15,682 bases of DNA from CAZLFQ01 sp964625465 (GTDB lineage Bacteria > Pseudomonadota > Alphaproteobacteria > Rickettsiales > Midichloriaceae). Location of the stretch: positions 1-15,682 of the forward strand of contig CAZVFD010000035.1 in assembly GCA_964625465.1 (NCBI GenBank), written 5' to 3'. The notes below the pieces were generated by a model that searched no databases, was not told the DNA's origin, and was given only the letters and a program-made list of their open reading frames with translations. Position numbers and translations under genes: made by a program. Shown here in pieces: positions 1 through 7,194 of this stretch. Each line of letters starts with the position of its first letter. Positions within the stretch are counted from its first letter, which is position 1.

Positions 1-88
1 ATCCCCGATTTTTCTGGAGTACAGCGTGACTCTTTCTGTTATTGGATATTTTAACTTTTACAAAGATCACCAAAGCGAATTTTAAAAT

Positions 89-1333
89 TTACCCAAAGTT
101 CTCTTTGAGCCAGTTGAATACGCTGCCCAATGGACCATATTCATTTGCGGGTGTCTTGCTTGAATAAGAGTATAGGCTTTCAAGTTCAATAATATGCATA
201 AGCATTCCTACAGAAGTTGAAAAAGCAACGCCACTTGTACTTTCGGCTAATCCTAAAATTTGTTTTGGATAACCAACTCGAACAGTTTTAGAAAAATTAT
301 GCGAAACTAATTCTTTCATCCCACCAAGCAAAGCACCACCGCCAGTAATAACAATTTTATTTCCAGCGAATTTAGACATGCCAGATAATTCTAATTTTTT
401 AGCAGTGATTTCTAAAATCTCATCAACTCTCGCCCTTATTATTTCAACTAAAGTTGAGCGATTCACGACATTCATTTCTGAATCCTCGCCATTCAAAGCA
501 ATAGGCACTTCAATCATCTCGTCATGATCTGCAGAAGTCATAACTGTTGTACCATAAAGAGTCTTAACTCTTTCGGCGCTCAAGAAATCTGTAGAGAGTC
601 CCCGCGCAATATCATTCGTAATGTGTATCCCACCAATTGGCAGAGCATCTGTATAAAGCATTTGTCCGCGATTGAACACCGAAATGGAAGTGTTACCACC
701 ACCAAACTCTATCAGCGTCACACCAAGCGACATTTCGTCTGGCATTAGACATGCCAAACCACTGGAATAAGCAGATGAAACAAAGCTATCAACTTCAAGC
801 TGACAGCGTGATAGGCAATTATTTAAATTCAGAACATGTGTTGTTGGAGTAGAAACAATATGAAAGTCTCCTGTTAGTTGGTTACCATACATGCCTAGTG
901 GATTGTCAATTCCGCGGTTTCCATCCAGCATATAATCATAAGCAAATGAATGAATGACTTCTAATTCTTGATCATTAAATTTATCAAGCAATTGGAATAA
1001 TAAGCGGTTTATATCTTTATCGCTGATCTCATGACCCGTAACCATTAGGTCTGATGACAGTCGCTGCGATATTAAATTATTAGAAGAAATGCTAACATAT
1101 ATTTTTTTAATACGTTCATTTGCCATTTTTTCTGCTGCTTCTACTGCTTGGATTATTGCAGTCTCTGCAAGCTTAATATCCGTTATTCTACCAGCTTTGA
1201 TACCATGAGCAATATTGTGCCCGATGCCAATAATTTCGATTTTTGTGCCTGAAATAATTCGCGCTACAAAGCAGACAATTTTGGAACTGCCAATATCAAG
1301 AATTCCTACTGTTGTATTCCGCTGCTTTACCAT
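89..1333 (-). CDS. ftsA: Cell division protein FtsA
   Basis: This is the actin-like ATPase that tethers FtsZ to the inner face of the cytoplasmic membrane and recruits later divisome proteins. The 414 residues show the actin/Hsp70 fold in order: phosphate-1 loop LDIGSSKIV (12-20), the FtsA-specific 1C (SHS2) insertion (roughly 85-170), phosphate-2 loop LIEFGGGNTS (207-216) and adenosine motif IVITGGGALLGG (327-338). The last residues (SVFNWLKENFG) form a short amphipathic helix like the usual membrane-targeting tail. Phosphate-2 has Glu209 where Asp is usual, which is a minor oddity. Length is normal. It is the last gene of ddl-ftsQ-ftsA, 29 bases after ftsQ. The ATG has only a weak Shine-Dalgarno sequence. 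The usual next gene, ftsZ, would lie beyond the window edge, and bases 1-88 show no start of it. Confidence 0.96.
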   Translation of the reverse strand: MVKQRNTTVGILDIGSSKIVCFVARIISGTKIEIIGIGHNIAHGIKAGRITDIKLAETAIIQAVEAAEKMANERIKKIYVSISSNNLISQRLSSDLMVTGHEISDKDINRLLFQLLDKFNDQELEVIHSFAYDYMLDGNRGIDNPLGMYGNQLTGDFHIVSTPTTHVLNLNNCLSRCQLEVDSFVSSAYSSGLACLMPDEMSLGVTLIEFGGGNTSISVFNRGQMLYTDALPIGGIHITNDIARGLSTDFLSAERVKTLYGTTVMTSADHDEMIEVPIALNGEDSEMNVVNRSTLVEIIRARVDEILEITAKKLELSGMSKFAGNKIVITGGGALLGGMKELVSHNFSKTVRVGYPKQILGLAESTSGVAFSTSVGMLMHIIELESLYSYSSKTPANEYGPLGSVFNWLKENFG

Positions 1334-1362
1334 TTTTAAAGAATATATTTTTTACTATCTAG

Positions 1363-2154
1363 TTAAAACTTAACATAGATTTTCTCTGGGGTGAATCGCA
1401 AATCTATCATGCACTGAAAAGAAAGTACATTATTTTGTTGGATTAAATTTTTTAATCCTGCAATAGCGGCCTGATTATTTGATTCAGGGAGTTTTATGAT
1501 CACACCGTTTTTAGTTTGGACATCCCATCTGCGATTTCCTAATCTTGTCAAACTTTCAATTGAAGAATATACCTCTTCAACTTCATATAACTCATCCAAT
1601 ACTGAAGAAAATTCTAAATTTGCTTTGTTACCTTGAACTTGAATATAGCCTTCAATTGGTTTTTCTATCTCTTCTAAAATATTTCCAGCTTCATCTATGA
1701 GAAAATACTTACCTTTGTTGGAATAAACAGCTTTAGGAGTACGCTCAGTTACATAAATATTCACTGCTGAAGGCAATCTTCTTTCTATAACTACGTTTTC
1801 TACCCAACTAAATTTTTCAATTTCAGATTTTATTTCTTCAAGGTTTAGATCATAGATATTTTCGCCTCTAGCAATACCACTAGCATCAACAATCTGATCT
1901 TCAGCAACTCTATCATTTCCCATAACGTTAACTTGCTGAACTTGTAAATTCATTCTGTGAAGAAGTTTATTTATTTCAGCTTGAGACTGTTCAACAATTC
2001 CGTATGGAAATAAAAACGCACCTACTACTACCAAACATCCAAGTGCGAACAACTTCTTTGTCCAACCAAGGCTTTCTTTCTTTTTTACCGCTTTTTGACC
2101 ACGACTTTGTGGCTTATAACTATATGTTTTATTCCGTCCGTGATGTACGCGCAT
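1363..2154 (-). CDS. ftsQ: Cell division protein FtsQ
   Basis: FtsQ is a single-pass membrane protein that links early (FtsA/FtsZ) and late (FtsB/FtsL, FtsW/FtsI) divisome parts. Its 263 residues have a basic cytoplasmic tail (1-33), one transmembrane segment (about 34-53), and a periplasmic POTRA-type domain (about 70-138). The POTRA domain includes the typical patterns VNVMGNDRV and FSWVENVVIERRLPSAVNI. The FtsQ beta domain follows to the end. The assignment rests on this architecture and on position between ddl and ftsA, because FtsQ diverges strongly between species. Its ATG begins one base after the ddl stop codon and has a poor Shine-Dalgarno sequence, which suggests translational coupling to ddl. 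Confidence 0.93.
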   Translation of the reverse strand: MRVHHGRNKTYSYKPQSRGQKAVKKKESLGWTKKLFALGCLVVVGAFLFPYGIVEQSQAEINKLLHRMNLQVQQVNVMGNDRVAEDQIVDASGIARGENIYDLNLEEIKSEIEKFSWVENVVIERRLPSAVNIYVTERTPKAVYSNKGKYFLIDEAGNILEEIEKPIEGYIQVQGNKANLEFSSVLDELYEVEEVYSSIESLTRLGNRRWDVQTKNGVIIKLPESNNQAAIAGLKNLIQQNNVLSFQCMIDLRFTPEKIYVKF

Positions 2155-2155
2155 A

Positions 2156-3082
2156 TTATGGCTTTATCTCACATTTAGCATCTTTGATTAGCATATCAAC
2201 TAATTGCTCCATTGAGAAATTATTTTCTTTAATAATATCAGGAACGATAGAAGTGCTTGTTAAACCTGGATGCGTATTAATTTCCATGAAATATAATTTT
2301 CCGTCTCCATCCTTGTCATATCTAAAATCTGATCTTGAAATAGATCTGCATCCAAGAGACTTATGCGCAATTTCAGCGAACCTAAGTGATTCTTCATAAA
2401 CATCCTGAGGAATTCTAGCTGGATAGATATGGTCAGATTGCCCAGGCGTATATTTCGCATCATAATCATTAAAACCGCCTTTAGGTATTATCTCAAGCGT
2501 ACCCATAGCTTTATCGCCAATTACAGCAGTACTAAGTTCTATACCTGGTATGAACTTCTCTACCATTACTATATCACCATATTCCCACGTAGTTGGATCA
2601 ATACCAACGTCTTTACCTTTTTCAACTAAGTGCACACCTATTGTCGAGCCTTGCTGAATTGGCTTAACAATATAAGGTCTAGGCATTAAGTCTTTTCCTT
2701 TTTGGGCGGCTTCTACCACATCTTTAATATGTGCAGTCATACCATCAATAATCCTAACGCCATTATGACCAACAATCTTTTTAGTCATGTCTTTATTTAA
2801 GCCAATTGCCGAAGCTAATACCCCAGAATGAGTATATGGAATTCCAAGCATTTCAAGAACAGCAGGTATAGTACCATCTTCGCCAAAAGTGCCATGCAAA
2901 ACATTAATTACTACATCTGGCTTCAATTGAGTAAGAGTTTCCGCGACTTTACGACAAGGATCAACAACTGTGTACTTATAACCTAGATTATCCAATGCTT
3001 TACAGACATTAGTCCCTGAGGACTTAGACACCCTATTTTCCGCGGAAAGACCGCCCATCAATACTGCAATATGTTTTGTCAT
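2156..3082 (-). CDS. ddl: D-alanine--D-alanine ligase
   Basis: This ATP-grasp ligase joins two D-Ala residues in the cytoplasm to give the dipeptide that MurF adds to UDP-MurNAc-tripeptide. MurF is encoded at 9833-11218. In the 308 residues I see GLSAENRVS (11-19, with the N-terminal catalytic Glu15), HGTFGEDG (63-70), the ATP-binding stretch IVKPIQQGSTIGV (138-150), the loop YDAKY (207-211), and the metal-binding end with Asp252, Glu267 and Asn269 in EINTHPG (267-273). All expected catalytic positions look intact. It is the first gene of ddl-ftsQ-ftsA. The start is the first ATG of the domain and is preceded by a 7-bp hairpin. In many alphaproteobacteria murB sits just upstream; here that place is taken by a gene remnant and a repeat. 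Confidence 0.95.
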   Translation of the reverse strand: MTKHIAVLMGGLSAENRVSKSSGTNVCKALDNLGYKYTVVDPCRKVAETLTQLKPDVVINVLHGTFGEDGTIPAVLEMLGIPYTHSGVLASAIGLNKDMTKKIVGHNGVRIIDGMTAHIKDVVEAAQKGKDLMPRPYIVKPIQQGSTIGVHLVEKGKDVGIDPTTWEYGDIVMVEKFIPGIELSTAVIGDKAMGTLEIIPKGGFNDYDAKYTPGQSDHIYPARIPQDVYEESLRFAEIAHKSLGCRSISRSDFRYDKDGDGKLYFMEINTHPGLTSTSIVPDIIKENNFSMEQLVDMLIKDAKCEIKP

Positions 3083-3087
3083 GATTC

Positions 3088-3110
3088 GCTTCTATACTAG
3101 ACCTAGAAGC
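3088..3110 (-). promoter_or_regulatory. Hairpin in the ddl 5' leader
   Basis: A perfect 7-bp inverted repeat (arms 3088-3094 and 3104-3110, 9-base loop) ends five bases before the ddl start codon. In the transcript it would sit where the ribosome binding site is expected. No clear Shine-Dalgarno sequence is seen outside it. The stem is seen directly; a role in controlling ddl translation is inference, and AT-rich leaders form such stems by chance. Confidence 0.35.
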
Positions 3111-3140
3111 AATATATCATATATCACCACCTCATAGCAA
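3111..3140 (-). promoter_or_regulatory. Possible promoter of ddl-ftsQ-ftsA
   Basis: Reading the minus strand, TTGCTA (3135-3140) and TATATT (3111-3116) are separated by 18 bases, giving a fair sigma-70-like pair about 30 bases upstream of the ddl ATG. The -35 matches consensus at only four of six positions. Another -10-like hexamer, TATGAT, lies close by, so the exact site is uncertain. Confidence 0.28.
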
Positions 3141-3182
3141 AGGATAATGTTTAGTTTTACTCTTAAAGCCTTTTGCAACTAA

Positions 3183-3350
3183 TTAAGCGCCAATAAAGAA
3201 TGCTTGTTGCATTTTAGAGCGATCTTGATGCTTCATAAGGCTTTCGTTAAACCGATTAACTCGTCCATAGAGCATGCCCGTTAGCGCGTCTACTTTTGTC
3301 ATCGATTCTTTTGTAATTTGACTTAAAAAAGGGGATACAATCTTAGTTAA
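3183..3350 (-). pseudogene. C-terminal remnant of an unidentified gene
   Basis: A 55-codon open frame ends at TAA (3183-3185). It begins directly after an in-frame TAG at 3351-3353, which is the edge of the hairpin repeat. The internal ATG at 3300-3302 would give a 39-residue peptide. The protein looks real rather than random: polar, helical, with GRVNRFNES and KHQDRSKMQQAFF near the end. It lacks a convincing ribosome binding site at any start. I read it as the 3' end of a gene whose front was lost where the repeat and the SIR2-like gene now lie. I do not recognise the family. A short intact peptide gene is the alternative. Confidence 0.35.
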
Positions 3351-3378
3351 CTAGATTCCCACTTTCGTGGGAATGACA
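3351..3378. repeat. Small intergenic palindromic repeat
   Basis: The arms ATTCCCAC (3355-3362) and GTGGGAAT (3367-3374) form a perfect 8-bp stem around TTTC, followed by GACA. This closely matches the short GATTCCCGC-type hairpin repeat scattered between genes in many alphaproteobacteria, including Rickettsiales. A separate 10-bp palindrome, TAGTTAACTA (3344-3353), abuts it. There is no T-run after the stem on the minus strand, so it is not an intrinsic terminator for the gene at 3385-4368, though it could protect the mRNA end. Only one copy lies in this window, so repeat status rests on resemblance. Confidence 0.6.
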
Positions 3379-3384
3379 AGATAC

Positions 3385-4368
3385 CTATGTCCAAATTACA
3401 TTTTCTTGAATCGGAATAAATTCAAATTTCTCTTTTTTAGGTTTCCTACTTACTTTATAATTCAATTCTGTTGGAACATCACACCCAATATGGGTTATGT
3501 AAATTTTACTAAACTTACTTTTACTTAAAGCATCTAAGATATGGTCATCATTGTTAAAAGAAACTCCAAATACCAATAATTTACCATGAGTTTTTTTAAG
3601 CGTGCTATAGCAATGTTTAAAGTAAACTTCACTGTCTGAAGTACACGCATCTTTTTTAACATTATACCTATCTTCTAATATCAGGAATGGCTTCTTATAC
3701 TCTTCATCATACAGATTATTGATTGAATGCGTTTCTTGAGATCCAAAGCTAAGTTTTCTTAGATTTTCATCTTTATCATGCTGAATAAACCAAGATCCAT
3801 GCATAAAATACACTTTTTTAGCATTTGATTTATCTAGCTTGCACTTAATATATTCCTGCTTCAAGAAATCAGTACTAGGATCCTTGCCTTCATAGAAATT
3901 TTGAAGACAGCCATCTTTTTTACCGTCTCTCTTTGTAACAAAACCATCAAAGAAAATCTTTTTATATTTTAGTATTTCAAAATACATTATTGGATCATAG
4001 TTAAGAGTAAAAACTTTATTAAAAGTTTTTAAAAACTCATAGCAATTATAATCAAGCTTATTATAATATCCGTATAACTCTGACAAATTTGCATTAGGTT
4101 CTTTACCCATTGCCTTAAATAGATTGGCAACATAAAATTCTAGAATTTTCCTTACAATATTTCTTCTAATTTTTCCCAAATCTGATTCAGGACATTCTAG
4201 AGACTTATCTGGAAGAATTTCTTTCCAATATTTATGCAATGCCTCTTTCATATTCCACTTAAATGCATCTTTTAGCTTTGGATGCGACAATCCAAAGCCG
4301 TTGCCAATCAATACGTTTTTGATTTTCTCATCTTGTATAAATTTTCTAAACGCTTCTGCATTTTTCAT
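3385..4368 (-). CDS. SIR2-like protein of the DUF4917 type
   Basis: The 327-residue soluble protein has the landmarks of SIR2-like NAD-binding domains. These are IGNGFGLSHP (21-30, in the place of the dinucleotide-binding loop), VFTLNYDPIM (119-128, matching the TNYD motif), MHGSW (189-193, with a candidate catalytic His190), and LVFGVSFNNDD (265-275). Length and motif order fit the DUF4917 family. Members of the wider SIR2-like group are known as NAD-depleting effectors in anti-phage systems; that role here is inference. No partner such as a STING, Argonaute, HerA or TIR gene adjoins it. It starts at an ATG with a strong GGGGGA Shine-Dalgarno sequence, both inside an inverted repeat. It is clearly poorer in GC than acnA next door, which suggests acquisition. 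It follows acnA by 31 bases and could be co-transcribed with it. Confidence 0.78.
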   Translation of the reverse strand: MKNAEAFRKFIQDEKIKNVLIGNGFGLSHPKLKDAFKWNMKEALHKYWKEILPDKSLECPESDLGKIRRNIVRKILEFYVANLFKAMGKEPNANLSELYGYYNKLDYNCYEFLKTFNKVFTLNYDPIMYFEILKYKKIFFDGFVTKRDGKKDGCLQNFYEGKDPSTDFLKQEYIKCKLDKSNAKKVYFMHGSWFIQHDKDENLRKLSFGSQETHSINNLYDEEYKKPFLILEDRYNVKKDACTSDSEVYFKHCYSTLKKTHGKLLVFGVSFNNDDHILDALSKSKFSKIYITHIGCDVPTELNYKVSRKPKKEKFEFIPIQENVIWT

Positions 4369-4388
4369 ATTTCCCCCAAAATATGAAA
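4363..4388 (-). promoter_or_regulatory. Start-codon hairpin of the SIR2-like gene
   Basis: A perfect 10-bp inverted repeat (arms 4363-4372 and 4379-4388) has a 6-base loop. In the transcript the loop is UGGGGG, which contains the Shine-Dalgarno G-run, and the 3' arm AAAUAUGAAA holds the AUG start codon. The stem has nine A-U pairs and one G-C pair, so it would be weak and heat-sensitive. The geometry is that of a translation-control element. That it regulates anything is inference. Confidence 0.5.
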
Positions 4389-4399
4389 CTAAGTAAAAC

Positions 4400-7081
4400 C
4401 TACTTCACCAACCTTCTTAGGACGTAATGGAGGATGCCGCCATTGTTGATGTAATCAACTTCAACTTCAGTATCAACACGGCAAGTTAGCTCACATTCTT
4501 TGAGCAGTTTGCCATCGCGGTAAATTTTACATTTTGCAGTTTTAAGTGGCGCGATTTTATCGATACCTTCAATATCAATAGTCTCTGTCCCATTTAAACC
4601 TAAATCGCCACGGGTCATGCCATTCTTAAATTGCAATGGCACAATTCCCATACCAACTAAGTTAGAACGGTGAATACGCTCAAAGCTTTCAGCAATAACA
4701 GCCTTCACACCTTGAAGGTTCGGGCCTTTTGCCGCCCAGTCACGCGATGAGCCAGTACCATATTCTTTACCAGCAAAAATCACTGTTGGTGTTCCTGCAT
4801 CAATATATTTCATTGCTGCATCGTAAATAGAGATGTTGTCACCCTGCCCTTTATACTTAGTCAGGCCACCCTCTGCACCGCCACACATTTCGTTTTTAAT
4901 ACGAACGTTGGCAAATGTTCCACGCATCATTACTTCGTGGTTACCACGGCGCGCACCATATGAGTTAAAATCTTTACGCTCAATTCCATGTTCGTTCAGA
5001 TATTTCTCAGCAGGACCACCCTTACCAATCGAACCAGCAGGGCTGATGTGATCAGTCGTAATACTATCACCAAATATCGCAAGGATGTTTGCACCTTTAA
5101 TATTTGCAGTACCCTCTGGGTCATGGCTCATATTATCGAAATAAGGCGGACGCTTAATATACGTACTAGAGCTATTCCAAGAGTAATTCATACCTTTTGG
5201 CGCAGCTAGTGATTGCCACTCTGCATCACCATCAAACACATCACCATATTTAGAAGTAAACATTTTGGAATTCACATTCGCTGCCACAGCACTTGCAATA
5301 TCTGCATTGCTTGGCCAGATGTCTTTCAAGAACACATCTTTTCCGTCTTTACCTTTCCCTAATGGATCTTTTTCAAAATCAAAATTCACTGTTCCAGCCA
5401 AAGCATATGCCACACAAAGTGGTGGAGATGCTAAATAATTTGCACGAACGTTTGGATGAATCCTTCCTTCGAAATTTCTATTACCAGATAGAACCGAAGC
5501 AACTACAAGGTTTTTCTCACCAACTACTTTCTCAATTTCATCCATTAATGGGCCAGAGTTACCAATACATGTTGTGCAACCATACCCAACCAAATGGAAC
5601 CCTAATTGATCTAAATCTTTTTGTAGATTTGCGCTTTCCAAATATTCTGAAACAACTTTTGAACCCGGAGCCAACGATGTTTTTACCCAAGGCTTCACTT
5701 TCAAACCTTTTTGAACTGCATTACGTGCAAGTAACCCAGCACCAATCATCACGCTTGGGTTTGATGTATTTGTACAGCTTGTAATTGCCGCAATTACCAC
5801 ATCACCATTTTTCAAATCAAAATCTTTTCCTGGAACTGGGAATTTTTTCCCAACATTTCCAGCATCTTTATTTAACAAAGGTAATGCATTTGCAAAGTTA
5901 TCATTCATAGCAGAAAGTGTAACTTTATCTTGAGGACGTTTTGGCCCAGCTAAGCTTGGTTCTACTTTACTTAGATCAAGTTCTAATGTTGAGGTGAACT
6001 CATATTGAGCTGTGTCATCCCTCCACATTTGCTGCTCTTTTGCATAGGCTTTTACTAGCTCAATACACTCTTTTGAGCGACCTGACAGCTCTAGATATTT
6101 AATTGTTTCCTCATCCACTGGGAAGAAACCACATGTAGCACCATATTCAGGCGCCATATTGGCAATTGTCGATCTATCAGCAACTGGCAGATGTTTCAGG
6201 CCTTCGCCATAGAACTCAACAAATTTATTCACCACGCCTTTTTGACGTAACATTTGGGTAACTGTCAGAACTAAATCCGTTGCGGTCATTCCTTCTTTCA
6301 ATTTTCCAGTTAGCTTAAAGCCTATGACTTCTGGAATCACCATGGTAATAGGCTGGCCAAGCATCGCTGCTTCCGCCTCAATACCACCTACACCCCAACC
6401 AAGGACTGAAAGACCATTCACCATTGTTGTATGGCTATCTGTTCCAACCAAAGTGTCTGGGTAGGCAAATGTTGTAGAACCATCAGTTCTTGTCCAAACA
6501 ACTTGTGATAAAAACTCTAAGTTCACTTGGTGGCAAAATCCTGTCCCAGGTGGCACAACTCTAAAATTATTAAATGCGGTTTGTCCCCATTTTAAGAACT
6601 CATAACGCTCTTTATTACGCTTCATTTCTAAATTCACATTCGCTGAAAAAGCGTCTTTGTGTGCGTACTTATCTACTTGTACAGAGTGATCAATCACTAG
6701 ATCAACTGGGATAAGCGGATTAATCTTCTTCGGATCCCCACCTAATTTCTTTGCCGCATCACGCATTGTAGCAAGATCTACAACAGCGGGAACACCAGTA
6801 AAATCCTGCATCAGAACGCGAGCTGGGTTGTAAGCGATTTCATGCTCTGATTTTTTATCTTTCATCCAGCCTTTTAAAGCCTCAATATCAGCTTTTTTCA
6901 CAGCTTTACCATCTTCAAATCTTAGTAGATTTTCAAACAAAACTTTAAGAGAGTTTGGCATACGCTTGAGATCAACCCCAATACCCTTTGCGGCCTGATC
7001 TAGATTGAAATACGTATATTCTTTGCCATTAACTTTGATGGTCTTTTTAGATTTGAAACTATCAGCTTGCCCAAAGTGCAT
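4400..7081 (-). CDS. acnA: Aconitate hydratase A
   Basis: Aconitase interconverts citrate and isocitrate in the TCA cycle through a [4Fe-4S] cluster. The 893 residues match the AcnA/IRP1 type. Substrate-site motif DTLVGTDSHTTMVNGLSVLG is at 209-228, and cluster cysteines are Cys436 (in SCTNTS), Cys502 and Cys505 (in GCTTC), closely matching the E. coli AcnA spacing. The swivelling C-terminal domain carries GDSITTDHISPAG (671-683) and YGTGSSRDWAAKGP (774-787). It appears intact and full length. The ATG at 7079-7081 has a GAGG Shine-Dalgarno sequence nine bases upstream and is the first Met of the conserved N-terminus. A good promoter precedes it. Rickettsiales with a reduced metabolism usually keep the TCA cycle, and sdhB in the same window fits that. 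Confidence 0.98.
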   Translation of the reverse strand: MHFGQADSFKSKKTIKVNGKEYTYFNLDQAAKGIGVDLKRMPNSLKVLFENLLRFEDGKAVKKADIEALKGWMKDKKSEHEIAYNPARVLMQDFTGVPAVVDLATMRDAAKKLGGDPKKINPLIPVDLVIDHSVQVDKYAHKDAFSANVNLEMKRNKERYEFLKWGQTAFNNFRVVPPGTGFCHQVNLEFLSQVVWTRTDGSTTFAYPDTLVGTDSHTTMVNGLSVLGWGVGGIEAEAAMLGQPITMVIPEVIGFKLTGKLKEGMTATDLVLTVTQMLRQKGVVNKFVEFYGEGLKHLPVADRSTIANMAPEYGATCGFFPVDEETIKYLELSGRSKECIELVKAYAKEQQMWRDDTAQYEFTSTLELDLSKVEPSLAGPKRPQDKVTLSAMNDNFANALPLLNKDAGNVGKKFPVPGKDFDLKNGDVVIAAITSCTNTSNPSVMIGAGLLARNAVQKGLKVKPWVKTSLAPGSKVVSEYLESANLQKDLDQLGFHLVGYGCTTCIGNSGPLMDEIEKVVGEKNLVVASVLSGNRNFEGRIHPNVRANYLASPPLCVAYALAGTVNFDFEKDPLGKGKDGKDVFLKDIWPSNADIASAVAANVNSKMFTSKYGDVFDGDAEWQSLAAPKGMNYSWNSSSTYIKRPPYFDNMSHDPEGTANIKGANILAIFGDSITTDHISPAGSIGKGGPAEKYLNEHGIERKDFNSYGARRGNHEVMMRGTFANVRIKNEMCGGAEGGLTKYKGQGDNISIYDAAMKYIDAGTPTVIFAGKEYGTGSSRDWAAKGPNLQGVKAVIAESFERIHRSNLVGMGIVPLQFKNGMTRGDLGLNGTETIDIEGIDKIAPLKTAKCKIYRDGKLLKECELTCRVDTEVEVDYINNGGILHYVLRRLVK

Positions 7082-7118
7082 AAACTAAACCTCGTTTTGT
7101 ATATAGTGGTTTAATTTG

Positions 7119-7148
7119 ATCATAGCCCAGAAATCACCTTTTTTTCAA
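7119..7148 (-). promoter_or_regulatory. Putative acnA promoter
   Basis: On the minus strand, TTGAAA (7143-7148) and TATGAT (7119-7124) are 18 bases apart, with an expected transcript start about 30 bases before the ATG. The -35 lies in CCCTTGAAA (7143-7151), the same nine bases found at the sdhB promoter. CTTGAA is also the -35 of alphaproteobacterial heat-shock (RpoH) promoters, but the -10 here matches sigma-70 better. Confidence 0.55.
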
Positions 7149-7194
7149 GGGGATAGTTTTATTTTTAGGGAATCCTACAGAACTTCAGACAATA

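Noticed and set aside
1..88. Possible gene end or repeat tail before ftsA
   Set aside because: Short open stretches exist on the plus strand, but none has a recognisable protein end, and no hairpin or start of ftsZ is visible.
5293..5784. 163-codon open frame on the plus strand inside acnA
   Set aside because: It is antisense to well-conserved aconitase coding sequence and has no recognisable domain; a shadow frame.
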